Shown: piece by piece, positions 27,434-37,766 of the stretch | Position numbering within the stretch: the first letter of the stretch is position 1 | Layout: every line of letters starts with the position of its first letter | Origin: Anaerobiospirillum succiniciproducens DSM 6400 | GTDB lineage: Bacteria; Pseudomonadota; Gammaproteobacteria; Enterobacterales; Succinivibrionaceae | Length of the DNA stretch: 52,587 bases | Direction: 5' to 3' | Assembly (NCBI RefSeq): GCF_000482845.1 | Contig: NZ_AXWV01000028.1 | Span: 1-52,587 of the forward strand | Translations under genes and position numbers: made by a program | The notes under the pieces: generated by a model | Databases searched by the model: none | What the model saw: the letters and a program-made list of their open reading frames with translations, nothing else | What the model was told of the DNA's origin: nothing

Positions 27434-29527
27434 TTAGTGCTGTGTTTTTTCAGCAATGGTGCCAGTTACGTAGGCATGTAACAGAGCCTCGAGTTCCTTG
27501 ATGGTAGTGCGGATCTTGATGCCATTATCAGTATCTGCAACTAAACGACGCTCATCAAACTTCTCAACTAAAGTTACATCTGAGTTAATGTCTACGTTCT
27601 CAGCTACTGCCTTCTCACAGCTTTCAAATGGAGTGTGAGCCTTGAAGGTAATACCACGGCTAGTAGAGATCAGAGTATAGCCAGCAATACCAGTGGTGTT
27701 ATGGTAAGCCTTGCACAGACCACCATCGATTACGAACACACGACCATTGGCGCGTACTGGGCTTTCACCCTTGTTAACACGAATTGGAGTGTGACCATTG
27801 ATGATGTGACCAGTGTTTGGATCAAGACCAAACTCTTCTAAGATCATGCGTGCTACTTCTTCCTTGTGATAGTGGGTGTAGTACGGATCTTTTGGCTCCT
27901 TGTGGGAAGTCTTGTCATCAATGAAGTAACGCTCAAATGGCTTCATAGTACGGCCGGATAATGGGCTGTTAAAGCCACACCACATGTAGTACATGAAGTC
28001 TAAGCTCTTACGATCGCGCAGTGCAAAAGCACGACGAGCGACCTTATCGCAGTGATCGAAGTAAGCCTTACCCTGCAGAGTCTTACCACCAACATCAACT
28101 GGACGGAAGTTACCATCCTCAGTCATTGGTACGCAGCCATGGAAGAGTAAGTTACCGTTGTAGCACTTGTACATAGATCCAACGTTAAAGAGGAATGCAA
28201 CCTCACGCTGTAATTCTTTAGACTTAGCAAAAGACTCCTTAATGGACTCCATTAAGTAAGCCTCTTCGCGGCTTAAAGCAAAAGGATCATCAGGATTGAT
28301 TGTTGGCAGCTCTGTAGTGTTGAGATTGTATACCTTACCCTCAATAGTTACAGTGCCATTCTTAAGATCCATCTTGTCCATAAGGAGACGATCTTCCATA
28401 TGGAACTCAGGATTACGCTTAATGAGCTGACCTTGTAACTTCAGTGCAATAACGGTAATTGCCTTAACCATCTTGGCACGAGTTTCGTCCTCAACGGCAT
28501 TTACCATCTGCTCATATTCTTCATCGCTATCTGCACCACGGCCATCGCAGTGGCTATTATCAACATGGACGTTGCCAACTAATGAGCAAGCAGCACCATT
28601 TGATCTCTCCTTGACCGGATAGGAGTAAGTCTTCTGAGCAAAGTCGGCAAGCTTTCGTAAAGAGATTGAGTATGCAGACTCAAGCAGGCCATAGTTGAAG
28701 TAGTTAACGTTGTTACGTAAAACTGTAGCGATACAGACCTCAGAGCCTAAAGCTGCACCCATCCACAGGATATCGTGGTTACCCCACTGAATGTCGATGC
28801 TGTGGTAATCCATTAACATGGACATGATGCGATCTGGGTTTGGACCACGATCGTATACGTCACCAACTACATGCAGATGGTCAACAGCAAGACGCTTTGA
28901 CAGTGCACATAATGAGTATAAGAAGTGGCGTGCAGAGCGAGTCTGTAAGATAGTGTTAATAATCGCTTTGTGGTAGATAGAACGGCTATGCTCTTCATCA
29001 TTCTGGGCGTGTAAGAGCTCATCGATGATGTAGCTGTAGTTCTGATTAATGGCCTTTCTAACCTTTGAACGAGTGTACTTTGCAGACATGTACTTACACA
29101 GCTTGATAAGCTTTAAGAGTGTCTCGCGGTACCACTGCTCGTTAAGTTCGTTACGGGAGCGCTTTAAACGCAGAACTTCACGTGGGTAGTAGATAAGGGA
29201 GCATAAGGCTGCTTTTTCTTCTTTGCTCATATCAAAGAGCTCTTCAACCTTATCGTGAATAACACCTGAGCAGCTATTGATGATGTGGCAGAATGCCTCG
29301 TACTCACCATGCAGGTCACTAATGAAGTGCTCAGTACCTTTAGGCAGATTTAAGATAGCCTGTAAGTTGATGATCTCAGAGAATGCGTCAACGCGTGTTG
29401 GATACTGTACTGCTAGCAGCTCTAAATAATGCTGGTCAATAAGAACGCCGTGACCATCAGGAGATAAATCATCGACGAATTGTTGAGCCTCACCCAAGAC
29501 GTCTAAGCCTGAATCAAAAGTGCTCAC
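27434..29527 (-). CDS. fbp: Fructose-1,6-bisphosphatase, class III (Firmicutes type)
   Basis: Gluconeogenic phosphatase of the COG3855/PF06874 type, 697 residues. Metallophosphatase motifs: FISDLHGEYEAF (Asp71, His73), VVGDVYDRGPNPD (222-231), WGNHDILWMG (GNHD 249-252) and, near the end, NGHTPIRVNKGESPVRANGRVFVIDGGLCKAYHNTTGIAGYTL. The GTG start at 29527 is backed by AAGGAG 6-7 bases upstream. This class is characteristic of Firmicutes and some Bacteroidetes; most gammaproteobacteria use class I or II enzymes, so acquisition by transfer is likely. It has no partner genes; base composition looks like its neighbours, suggesting an old event. Confidence 0.93.
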   Translation of the reverse strand: MSTFDSGLDVLGEAQQFVDDLSPDGHGVLIDQHYLELLAVQYPTRVDAFSEIINLQAILNLPKGTEHFISDLHGEYEAFCHIINSCSGVIHDKVEELFDMSKEEKAALCSLIYYPREVLRLKRSRNELNEQWYRETLLKLIKLCKYMSAKYTRSKVRKAINQNYSYIIDELLHAQNDEEHSRSIYHKAIINTILQTRSARHFLYSLCALSKRLAVDHLHVVGDVYDRGPNPDRIMSMLMDYHSIDIQWGNHDILWMGAALGSEVCIATVLRNNVNYFNYGLLESAYSISLRKLADFAQKTYSYPVKERSNGAACSLVGNVHVDNSHCDGRGADSDEEYEQMVNAVEDETRAKMVKAITVIALKLQGQLIKRNPEFHMEDRLLMDKMDLKNGTVTIEGKVYNLNTTELPTINPDDPFALSREEAYLMESIKESFAKSKELQREVAFLFNVGSMYKCYNGNLLFHGCVPMTEDGNFRPVDVGGKTLQGKAYFDHCDKVARRAFALRDRKSLDFMYYMWCGFNSPLSGRTMKPFERYFIDDKTSHKEPKDPYYTHYHKEEVARMILEEFGLDPNTGHIINGHTPIRVNKGESPVRANGRVFVIDGGLCKAYHNTTGIAGYTLISTSRGITFKAHTPFESCEKAVAENVDINSDVTLVEKFDERRLVADTDNGIKIRTTIKELEALLHAYVTGTIAEKTQH

Positions 29528-30641
29528 CTAAAACTCCTTACATGTACTTCTACACTCATGTATGTAGCTACAGTGTTATCAATAAAGCTTTAAGCATTAA
29601 GGAGGTATCTACCTAGTTTTAATGCTAAATGCGAGTGGTAGCTATAGTGACTTGAGTACAGCCCACACACCAAAATCCTGTTTTAAATCATCAGTAAACC
29701 ATTCTGCAAAGATAGATAAGCGCCATTAGTTTTAGGTATCTACATAATTCATACTTTAATAAGCCAAACCACACAAAATAATGAATTAGATAGATATAGC
29801 TAGTGCACTAAAGCTCATACCAGATAGCAAAAGAAATAGCCTGAGGACGCTACTGAAAGAAGAAGCAAAGACAAGAAGAGTTGAGATTGTTTCACACTCA
29901 GTGGTGCTAGATTGAACTAGATGCTATAGGTTTTGTTCTCTACAGATTTACCAGTGCGTAGTCGATTAACAACTACGTCGGAAAGAACTTAATTACGAGG
30001 AGTCACAATCTAAAGTGACGTAACATAAAGTGCTGTCCGCTGATGACGCGCTAGAGTTTAGCAAAGAGAGATATTGCAAAAAGACCTTATGTTTTGAAAA
30101 TGCGACGATGCGCAAAATGTAAACGTTTACACAATATGATACAGATTATCATCTTTACAAAAAGCTACATATTAATGCGTAAATCCACGTCGAATAAGGC
30201 TTTGCGCGTTTACGTTGATAAGATGCGCTTATGTAACTGCAATGAAACATTTACATGCGACAATAAAAACACATTTGCATGCAAATCACTTTGAGCATAC
30301 TCATCCTAACAATCACATTGCTATATCACCACTTTCTGACTTAACGAAAGATCACAAAGCAAGGATCATTAAGAAAAGGTTCGAACCAAACTGCATCTCA
30401 TTCAAAGACAGCAGAGGCGCTGGGATGGCTAGGAGACGCCGGATGATATGCACTGCTTGGGTGAGATAGCGTATTTTGATTTAAATGGTCTTGAAAGCTT
30501 AATGGCACACGCGATAGTGAGCCTAAGATTATTGGCTATGCTGCTAAATCTTAGCCGCTAGCTATTAGCTGCATGCATGGAATTGCTAGCCATTAGCTGT
30601 AGGCATTGAATTGCTGCCCATTAGCCGCAGTCATTCAGATG
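29528..30641. other. 1.1-kb intergenic region upstream of fbp
   Basis: No gene is seen. It holds a LacI-type palindrome TGTAAACGTTTACA (30118-30131) and, at the far end, the 28-bp array belonging to the regulator gene. Short plus-strand frames at 30094-30469 lack ribosome binding sites. Confidence 0.5.
30118..30131. promoter_or_regulatory. LacI-type operator-like palindrome upstream of fbp
   Basis: TGTAAACGTTTACA is a perfect 14-bp palindrome with the AAACGTTT core seen in LacI/GalR-family operators. It lies about 590 bases upstream of fbp, too far for a simple promoter-proximal operator unless the leader is long. Confidence 0.35.
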
Positions 30642-30656
30642 CTAGCCATTGAGGCG
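30557..30656. repeat. 28-bp tandem array, 3.5 copies, merging with the regulator gene end
   Basis: Units start at 30557, 30585, 30613 and 30641, sharing GCTAGCCATTAGC. The fourth, partial unit is the last three codons and TAG stop of the response regulator, in exact phase with the array. Confidence 0.9.
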
Positions 30657-31421
30657 ATAGCCTTCACCAGTTTCAGTAATGATGAGCTGAGGAGCCTTGG
30701 GCTCGTCTTCGAGCTTAAGACGCAGGTTATAAATAACGATACGCAGGTGATTGCCATTATCGCTGTTAGGGCCCCATACCTGCTCGGTTAAGTACTTAGT
30801 AGATAAGACCTTACCTCGCTCATTTAAAAGGATGTGGAAGAGGCGCTTTTCAAGCTTAGTTAAGTGTACAGGGTTGCCATTTTTTAACAGCTCACCAGTA
30901 TGCAAATCAATGTGGACATTACCAAGCACAATCTCATTGGTAATATCACTGTGATCTTTAGGAATAACGCGTCTTCTCAAACGTGCGCGAATACGCGCCA
31001 TGAGCTCGCGATCGCCAAAAGGCTTCTTTACAAAATCGTCAGCACCAGCCTCAAGGATGGCAAGCTTTGCTTTTTCATCATCTTTGCTTGAAAGAACAAT
31101 TACTGGAACCTTAGAGTATGCACGGATGGTGGCTAAGATCTCCATACCGTTGTCTTCGGTGATATCGATGTTAAAGAGGATAACATCAGGCTGTGTAGAA
31201 GCTGCAGTTCTAAGTGCTTGCTTGGTATTGCTAGCCTCAAAGCACTTGTAACCTTCATTGACTAGCTTACGGCGAAAACTAATACATACCAACTCATCAT
31301 TGTCGATGAGTAGTACTGTACTGCGCTTAGCAGAATACAATGAACCCTTAGCTTTCTGATTGTCATTATCATCAGAAGCAAATAGAGACGCTGTATTAGT
31401 AATACCGTTCGATGAAGCCAT
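30642..31421 (-). CDS. OmpR/KdpE-type response regulator with altered phosphorylation site
   Basis: 259 residues: a 34-residue polar N-terminal extension, a receiver domain (about 35-150) and an OmpR-type winged helix (about 165-259; HLTKLEKRLFHILLNERGKVLS, EQVWGPNSDNGNHLRIVIYNLRLKLE, ITETGEGYRLNG). It is most like KdpE. The receiver lacks key residues: the phosphoacceptor position in VILFNIDITED is Asn84 rather than Asp, and the acidic pair reads Asp40-Asn41-Asp42. Ser111 and Lys133 (VKKPFG) are kept. No histidine kinase, kdpFABC genes or partner is in the window. It probably works without phosphorylation, as other atypical receivers do. No ribosome binding site is evident before the ATG, so the true start may be later. 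Confidence 0.85.
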   Translation of the reverse strand: MASSNGITNTASLFASDDNDNQKAKGSLYSAKRSTVLLIDNDELVCISFRRKLVNEGYKCFEASNTKQALRTAASTQPDVILFNIDITEDNGMEILATIRAYSKVPVIVLSSKDDEKAKLAILEAGADDFVKKPFGDRELMARIRARLRRRVIPKDHSDITNEIVLGNVHIDLHTGELLKNGNPVHLTKLEKRLFHILLNERGKVLSTKYLTEQVWGPNSDNGNHLRIVIYNLRLKLEDEPKAPQLIITETGEGYRLNG

Positions 31422-32599
31422 ACACTATTGGCGCAATTAAGCTACTTTAAAGATGAGCTTGCAAGCGCTTCACTCCTTCGTAAGTTCTTCTTTAATTACT
31501 CTGCACTTTAAGAGATTGAAAATTCATCATAGAACATGACAGTTATCGTAACTTTAGGTCGCTACATCTACATCTCAAATTGACAACTTGACTTAGAAAA
31601 TACTTATAAGCTCCGCTTAATTAACAGCTTTACGTAAGAGCACTTTTTAGCATGCAGTAATTGAGAACCATGTACTTATGATGCTAACGAGTATGTTTGA
31701 ATGTATTCCCCTTATGCTGAAGATACTGTTATAAAATCAAACCATGTATAAATCGCTAGAGACGAGCAAAACACGCAAGCTACCAAGTACTCAATTAAGG
31801 TATTAAAACAAGCCTACGAGCCTAGCAAGACTCAAACTAAATATACCAATCAATAGTTAGGCTTAGATAAAGCTTTCAATAAGCTTAAAGCTATCTTTGT
31901 CTAACAATATTTTGATCTAAAGGTTTTGAGAGCTAAAAAATCTCTCACATACCTTATTACAACAAAAGCAATATCAAAAATACTAGTTCACTGTTATCTT
32001 AGCACAGCATGCAGGATATGGCCTTTTTCTGTGAGCTATATGATAGATATATCCCCATTTTAAGCGCTTTTTCAAACATAACTACGTAAAAATAGGATTC
32101 CCTATTCTTTTCTGGCACTAAAGAGTGCATGCATATCAATACAAGCGATCTGTCTAAACACAAATCATTATGTATCCACTGTACTTTAGTTTTGATAGAT
32201 TACTTAAGGCACAATAGTGTACTAATGCTTTTGAAGAATCTCTTGCACGTGCATATAAGCCCATCATGCACAAGCCAATTGAAGATAGCTAAATAAGAGA
32301 CTTACGTTAATCACTTAGATAGTGCTAAATGAGATTTGCTTGAATAGAGGTGCACGCATCTGCTGTCATTGTCTTAACACTTGAAGCAGATTCGTGTATA
32401 AAAGGCGGGGAACACATGCTCTTAGCGTCGAGAGTCAAAGTCCTATAAAGGAAATCACTCATCTGCTAAGGCAGGTGCTCATGTGAATGCTTATAAGATC
32501 TCGCTCAAGCTAAGCATATGCTTATAAGCTCTAGCACGAGCTAAGTATATGCTCATAAGCTAATAACTAGCGCAAGCTAAGCATATGCTTCTAGCTACA
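31422..32599. other. 1.18-kb intergenic region
   Basis: AT-rich, without a gene I can support. A palindromic GCATGCAT/ATGCATGC-type motif occurs near 32128, and the array at 32487-32619 closes the region. Confidence 0.45.
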
Positions 32600-32619
32600 T
32601 TAGCGTGAACTAGCTTGAT
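32487..32619. repeat. 31-36 bp tandem array, 4 copies, including the downstream gene end
   Basis: Units at 32487 (31 bp), 32518 (31), 32549 (36) and 32585 (35). Each starts ATGCT.AT or ATGCTTCTAG and ends CAAGCTAAGCAT or a variant. The fourth unit contains the last six codons and stop of the exported protein gene, so the array extends from the gene end. Confidence 0.85.
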
Positions 32620-33115
32620 AAGACAGGAATGAGATAAAAGACTCGAAATAGCTTTCAGTATCGTCATTACGTCCTGAGATGCTAAGGAGTACTAAGTTGC
32701 CAGGCTCACCATAAACAAGGGCTTCGATATCATCATCGCAATTAAAGGCCCAAGCTTTCTTTAAGATGTTGGATCTTACTGGCAAAGTGCAATTCATCTG
32801 CTCAGCTGCTACGCGTGAGAAAGTCTCAGCACTTACTTGAGAGCCAGACTTATCAGCAATATAAGTAACGCTTACTGCAATAGAACCAGACTCGTGTACA
32901 TAAGATAATGAGTTATCCATGCTTGGATTAGGCTGAACACTCCAAAATGGTGGGCATGGAATGTTTTGGGAGTAATCTTGTGCAGTAACATCATCTTTCT
33001 CTGCATGAACAGCCACTTTATCTAAGTTGTCATCAGCATAGGTTACACCTGCACAAACAGTAGCTAATACGGATGCTGCGCAAATAGAGCGCCATAATGA
33101 TAGAGAGTGATGCAT
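32600..33115 (-). CDS. Small exported protein of unknown function
   Basis: 171 residues with a clear Sec signal peptide (basic start, hydrophobic SICAASVLATVCAGVTY, likely cleavage after TYA before DDN). The mature part is about 145 residues with three cysteines (in IPCPPFW, MNCTLP and FNCDDD), beta-rich in appearance, with VLLSISGRNDDTESYFESFISFL at the end. I do not recognise a family. Probably periplasmic or secreted. AAAGGAG lies 7 bases before the ATG, so expression is likely. Monocistronic. Confidence 0.7.
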   Translation of the reverse strand: MHHSLSLWRSICAASVLATVCAGVTYADDNLDKVAVHAEKDDVTAQDYSQNIPCPPFWSVQPNPSMDNSLSYVHESGSIAVSVTYIADKSGSQVSAETFSRVAAEQMNCTLPVRSNILKKAWAFNCDDDIEALVYGEPGNLVLLSISGRNDDTESYFESFISFLSYQASSR

Positions 33116-33250
33116 CTAAAAACTCCTTTTGCCCATACACATCTTAACTTTGCTGTGTACGATGGCCAAATACCTAACGGCAGCAATACTCAAATATAAA
33201 CATGGCTGCCGTTAAATACTTTAGTAAAACTTACATTAGCTGCTTGCAAC

Positions 33251-33283
33251 AATAAGGCTGCCATAGTGGCAGCCCTATTTTAT
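33251..33283 (-). terminator. Intrinsic terminator of adk
   Basis: GGCTGCC-ACTAT-GGCAGCC followed on the minus strand by TTATTGTT; on the plus strand the same hairpin is followed by CTATTTTA. It lies about 115 bases beyond the adk stop. Confidence 0.75.
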
Positions 33284-33388
33284 GGCTCTCAAGTCGGCGA
33301 TGATGCGCTGTTAAGCTGTACCTTAAGTACTTTCTTATATAGCAGCGCTATTTGTAATCACCTTAGAGCACAAAACGATAATTACCAA

Positions 33389-34087
<699 letters not shown>

Positions 34088-34178
34088 TTATACAAGATAT
34101 CTTGCATACGCACCAAAACGAAACTTGCATCGCTATATGTACGCCACTCGCTAATAGCATGTAGGAGCGCTAGCGCTT

Positions 34179-34272
34179 AGCCGCTAGAGGATGGCGGCTT
34201 GCTATATCTTTGCCGCTAAAGTATGAAGGCCTGCTAGATCTTAACCACTAAACTATGGCGGCTTTATAGCTG
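34179..34272. repeat. 32-bp tandem array, 3 copies
   Basis: Units at 34179, 34211 and 34243 share CCGCTA...TATG..GGC.TGCTA.ATCTT. It lies upstream of adk. Confidence 0.85.
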
Positions 34273-34388
34273 TATGCCCAAAGGTGGGCTATAAATAAGA
34301 GCGTTGAGCCATGAGCGGAGCAGACGCAAGCGCTATAGCTTGAGCTTGAGCTTGAGCTTGATGAGGCAAGTGCGGCCATAAATACGAC

Positions 34389-34430
34389 AAAGGCCATAAG
34401 TAGAGTGGTACTTATGGCCTTTATTTTTTG
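34389..34430 (-). terminator. Terminator-like hairpin after htpG
   Basis: AAAGGCCATAAGTA and TACTTATGGCCTTT form a perfect 14-bp stem with a 6-base loop. The better T-run (ATTTTTT) is on the plus strand; on the minus strand only CTTTGTCG follows. It may act in both directions. Confidence 0.8.
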
Positions 34431-34467
34431 ATGCCAAAAGGCAACTGTATTTAGCTTAAGCTAGTCA

Positions 34468-36420
34468 TTAAGCCTCTAAGCCAGTAGCTACAGTCTTACG
34501 CTTGAGCATCATCTTGTTCATTAAAGATACGAACTCGCGTGGGTTCTTTAAGGTACCCTCATCAGCAAGAGTTGCCTGCATAAAGATGAGCTTTGCCCAA
34601 TCCTTAAATATAGTCTCATCAATCTCGCTATAAGCTTCCTTAACGATCTCGTGATCTGGATTGATCTCCATGATGTACTTCTCGTCAGGTAACTCAGTGC
34701 CCTGCATCTTAGCAATGAAGCGCATCTGACGGCTAAAGCCTGCACCGGCTGCAGACTGAACTAAGCAAGCTGGAGACTCAGTTAAGGAGCTAGCAACACG
34801 AACATCTTCAACGCTATCGCCTAAAGCTTCCTTAAAGCGCTTTACGAGATCCTCGTTGTCCTTACGGAACTGCTCTTGCTTCTCCTTCTCAGCGGCATCT
34901 TCAAGATCGCCAAGCTCAAGGTCTGCTGCAGTTACGGAGATGAACTTCTTGCCCTCGTACTCATTTAAGAATGAGCACATCCACTGATCGATAGGCTGCT
35001 TCCATAAGAGCAGAACTTCGATATCCTTAGCCTTTAAACGCTCTAAGTATGAAGAGTTTACGGCCTTATCATAATCATCAGCGCACAGGTAGTAGATGTT
35101 CTTCTGACCTTCCTTCATACGAGAGATGTACTCGTCTAAGGAAACATTGCAACTTGCTGCAGTGTCATGGGTAGAAGCAAAACGAATCAGCTTTAAGACC
35201 TTGTTGCGGTTCTCGTGATCGTCAGAAACACCCTCTTTAAGTACGTCATTGAAAGCAGCAACAAACTTTGCATACTTCTCTTTGTCTGCACTTAACTTCT
35301 CGATGAGGCTTAAGGAACGCTTAGTAATAGCGCTCTTTAACTTACGAGATACCTTGCTCTCTTGTAAGAGCTCACGGCTTACGTTTAATGGCAGAGCATT
35401 AGTATCAACTAAGCCGCGCATAAAGCGTAAGTACTGAGGAATAAACTGCTCATCCTCATCCATGATGAATACGCGCTGTACATACAGCTTGATGGAGCTG
35501 TGATTGTCACGCATCATCAGGTTCATTGGAGCTACTGATGGGATGTAGAGTAATGAGGTGTACTCAAGCTCACCTTCAACCTTGTTATGAGACCAGGTTA
35601 AAGCATCTGCATAGTCAGTAAAGGAGTGCTTGTAGAAGTTCTGATACTCTTCATCAGTGATGTCTTTTGGAGAACGAGTCCACAGAGCCTTAGCGTCATT
35701 AACCTGAACATACTTGAAAGTCTGAGTAGGCTCTTTCTTCTCACCCTCTGCGCTCTCACCCTCATCCTTATTCTCTTCATAAACACTGTCATAAAGCTCA
35801 ACAGGAGTAGAGATGTGGTCAGAGTACTTAGTGATAGCCTGACGTAAGGTCCAAGAGTCTAAGAACTCTTTCTCGCTATCCTTTAAGTGCAGAACGATAG
35901 AGGTACCACGGTTAGGTACATTAATGTTCTCTGACTCAAAGCTGCCATTACCAGTAGAGAACCAGCGAACACCCTCATCAGCAGAGGCATTAGCGCTACG
36001 TGAAATTACGGTAACCTGATCTGCAACGATGAAAGCAGAGTAGAAACCAACACCGAACTGGCCGATTAACTGTGAGTCCTTAGCTTGATCGCCAGAGAGG
36101 TTCTTGACGAACTCTTCAGTACCAGACTTAGCAATGGTACCTAAGTTGGCATTAGCCTCTTCTAAGGTCATACCTAAACCATTGTCAGAAATGGTTAAAG
36201 TACCGGTGTCCTTGTCAGCACGCAGACGGATCTTAAAATCTGGATCTTCCTTGATGAGATCTGGATTTGTCAGGGACATGAAGTGCAGCTTATCGATAGC
36301 ATCAGATGCATTAGAAATAAGCTCGCGCAGGAATACCTCTTTGTTTGAGTAAAGAGAGTGGGCCAGTAAGTTTAAAAGCTTGGTAACTTCGGTCTGAAAG
36401 CCGTGTACAGTAGCTGACAT
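34468..36420 (-). CDS. htpG: Chaperone protein HtpG (bacterial Hsp90)
   Basis: ATP-dependent Hsp90 chaperone, 650 residues (624 in E. coli). The GHKL ATPase domain shows EVFLRELISNASDAIDKL, DNGLGMTLEEA, GTIAKSGTEEF and GQFGVGFYSAF; the middle domain has RGLVDTNALPLNVSRELLQES; the C-terminal dimerisation domain ends in VATGLEA. An acidic insert (EENKDEGESAEGEKKEP) in the early middle domain accounts for part of the extra length. GGGAG stands 10 bases before the ATG. Confidence 0.98.
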   Translation of the reverse strand: MSATVHGFQTEVTKLLNLLAHSLYSNKEVFLRELISNASDAIDKLHFMSLTNPDLIKEDPDFKIRLRADKDTGTLTISDNGLGMTLEEANANLGTIAKSGTEEFVKNLSGDQAKDSQLIGQFGVGFYSAFIVADQVTVISRSANASADEGVRWFSTGNGSFESENINVPNRGTSIVLHLKDSEKEFLDSWTLRQAITKYSDHISTPVELYDSVYEENKDEGESAEGEKKEPTQTFKYVQVNDAKALWTRSPKDITDEEYQNFYKHSFTDYADALTWSHNKVEGELEYTSLLYIPSVAPMNLMMRDNHSSIKLYVQRVFIMDEDEQFIPQYLRFMRGLVDTNALPLNVSRELLQESKVSRKLKSAITKRSLSLIEKLSADKEKYAKFVAAFNDVLKEGVSDDHENRNKVLKLIRFASTHDTAASCNVSLDEYISRMKEGQKNIYYLCADDYDKAVNSSYLERLKAKDIEVLLLWKQPIDQWMCSFLNEYEGKKFISVTAADLELGDLEDAAEKEKQEQFRKDNEDLVKRFKEALGDSVEDVRVASSLTESPACLVQSAAGAGFSRQMRFIAKMQGTELPDEKYIMEINPDHEIVKEAYSEIDETIFKDWAKLIFMQATLADEGTLKNPREFVSLMNKMMLKRKTVATGLEA

Positions 36421-36710
36421 TTAAAAAATTCTCCCAAAGCACATCTAACCGTCATAAGCGTTAATTTTTTAAGTTCGGCTTTTGTGTCATAAAGACCAGC
36501 AAAACGCTCATCAAACGCCATCAACAAACGGTGTCTTGCTGTTTGAAAGATATATGGGGACAGCTTGTTACACTTTCAAGTGCATCACTAAACTTTTTTT
36601 CACTTCACGCCACACAAAATACCCACCATCAGCCAAATTTATCAATGGTCGAGCACCTCATAGAAGTAATTAATGCCAAGAACAATTAACTTAAAGGTGG
36701 TGAGCTGCCA

Positions 36711-36950
36711 ATGTCTGATCTTATTTAAAAAGATCCCCCTTCAGCTGAGGATCGCGGCACTGCTGTATGTGCAGTCATGCTAATAGATTCAGGTAGCTAT
36801 TAGGCTTTTGAAGACAAGCATGCTTTAGCGCATGCAGAGCAATTAACAGGCGAGGTGTGTACGATCTTGCATTTACATGAGCTAGTTGATTGTGTTGCTA
36901 GCTCAAAAGATCATGACTTGAGCATGTGCCTATGCAAGCTCATGACTTAA
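36711..36950 (+). pseudogene. Possible relic of a pyrE-like phosphoribosyltransferase
   Basis: An ATG with AGGTGG upstream opens a frame of 79 codons broken by TAA at codon 6 and TAG at codon 31. The remainder reads AVCAVMLIDSGSY, then AFEDKHALAHAEQLTGEVC and TILHLHELVDCVASSKDHD. This resembles the end of orotate phosphoribosyltransferase (a LISLDRQE-type strand, a helix of the ISAIQEVE type, and VISIITLKDLIAYL). Most of the enzyme's N-terminal part is missing. The identification is by eye from a short segment; another phosphoribosyltransferase is possible. The 29-bp array begins inside its 3' end. Confidence 0.4.
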
Positions 36951-37023
36951 GCATATGCCTTCGCCAGATCATGACTTAAGCATGTGCCTATGCAAGATCA
37001 TGACTTAAGCATATGCCAGTGTA
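36908..37023. repeat. 29-bp tandem array, 4 copies
   Basis: Units at 36908, 36937, 36966 and 36995 share AGATCATGACTTAAGCAT. and alternate between GTGCCTATGCA and ATGCC-type ends, so units 1/3 and 2/4 are more alike. The first unit lies in the 3' end of the pyrE-like relic. Confidence 0.92.
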
Positions 37024-37144
37024 TGCATTGATAGTCTATTTAAGATCGCAGCATGGCTTTAGCATGTAAGTGGAGTGAGAATGTGCCTAGATCATGGCAT
37101 GGCTATGGCCATGGCATGAGATCGCCATGGCTCGTGTGCGATCT

Positions 37145-37753
37145 TTAGGACTCGTATGGGCGGCGGTTCATGAGAGCTGAACCGAGAGTCTTTTGGTCGA
37201 CGTTATCAAGATCACCGCCTAATGGAACGCCTGAGGCGATCTTGGAGATCTTTTGTATGTTGTGGTGCTTAGCCATCGAGGCAATAAAGGATGCAGTTGC
37301 ATCACCCTCAACAGTTGGGTTGGTAGCTAAGATCATCTCATCAAACTTGTTTTGCGCAAGCAGCTGATCGAGCTGATATAAGCCTAACTCTTTAGCACCA
37401 ACTCCATCGATTGGAGATAAATGGCCGTGTAATACGAAGTACAGACCAAAGAAGTTATTACTATTCTCAATGGCCTCAACATCAGATGGACTTTCAACCA
37501 CGCACAGAGATCTTGCCTTATGACGCTCCTCTGAGGCGCATAAATTACACAGATCATTATCTGAGTAATTACGGCAACAGCTACAGAGCTTGATATTGTT
37601 CATTGACTCGATTAGTACCTGGCCTAATTCAACTGCGGCCTGTCTACGTCTGTCGAGAAGATTATAGGCAATACGTGTGGCTGAACGATGACCAATGCCT
37701 GGCTGTATTTGCAGTGCTTTGATAAGCTTGTCCAATTGAGCGGATGATGACAT
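37145..37753 (-). CDS. recR: Recombination protein RecR
   Basis: DNA-binding clamp that works with RecO/RecF to load RecA on gaps. 202 residues from the ATG at 37753, the usual length; the open frame extends further to 37801 but that part overlaps a terminator-like hairpin and is not conserved. Features: N-terminal helix-hairpin-helix (LQIQPGIGHRSATRIAYNLL), a four-Cys zinc motif (CSCCRNYSDNDLCNLC), Toprim domain (CVVESPSDVEAIE, VLHGHLSPIDGVG) and a C-terminal GVPLGGDLDNVDQKTLGSALMNRR. Confidence 0.97.
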   Translation of the reverse strand: MSSSAQLDKLIKALQIQPGIGHRSATRIAYNLLDRRRQAAVELGQVLIESMNNIKLCSCCRNYSDNDLCNLCASEERHKARSLCVVESPSDVEAIENSNNFFGLYFVLHGHLSPIDGVGAKELGLYQLDQLLAQNKFDEMILATNPTVEGDATASFIASMAKHHNIQKISKIASGVPLGGDLDNVDQKTLGSALMNRRPYES

Positions 37754-37766
37754 CTTGTAACTTCTT

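Larger units (their letters stand above)
36421..37144. other. Gap between recR and htpG
   Basis: Contains the decayed reading frame at 36711-36950 and the 29-bp array. No terminator for recR was identified between the array and the gene. Confidence 0.5.

Noticed and set aside
36908..37023. Regular 29-bp repeats as a possible CRISPR array
   Set aside because: The copies are directly adjacent with no spacers and no cas genes are present.
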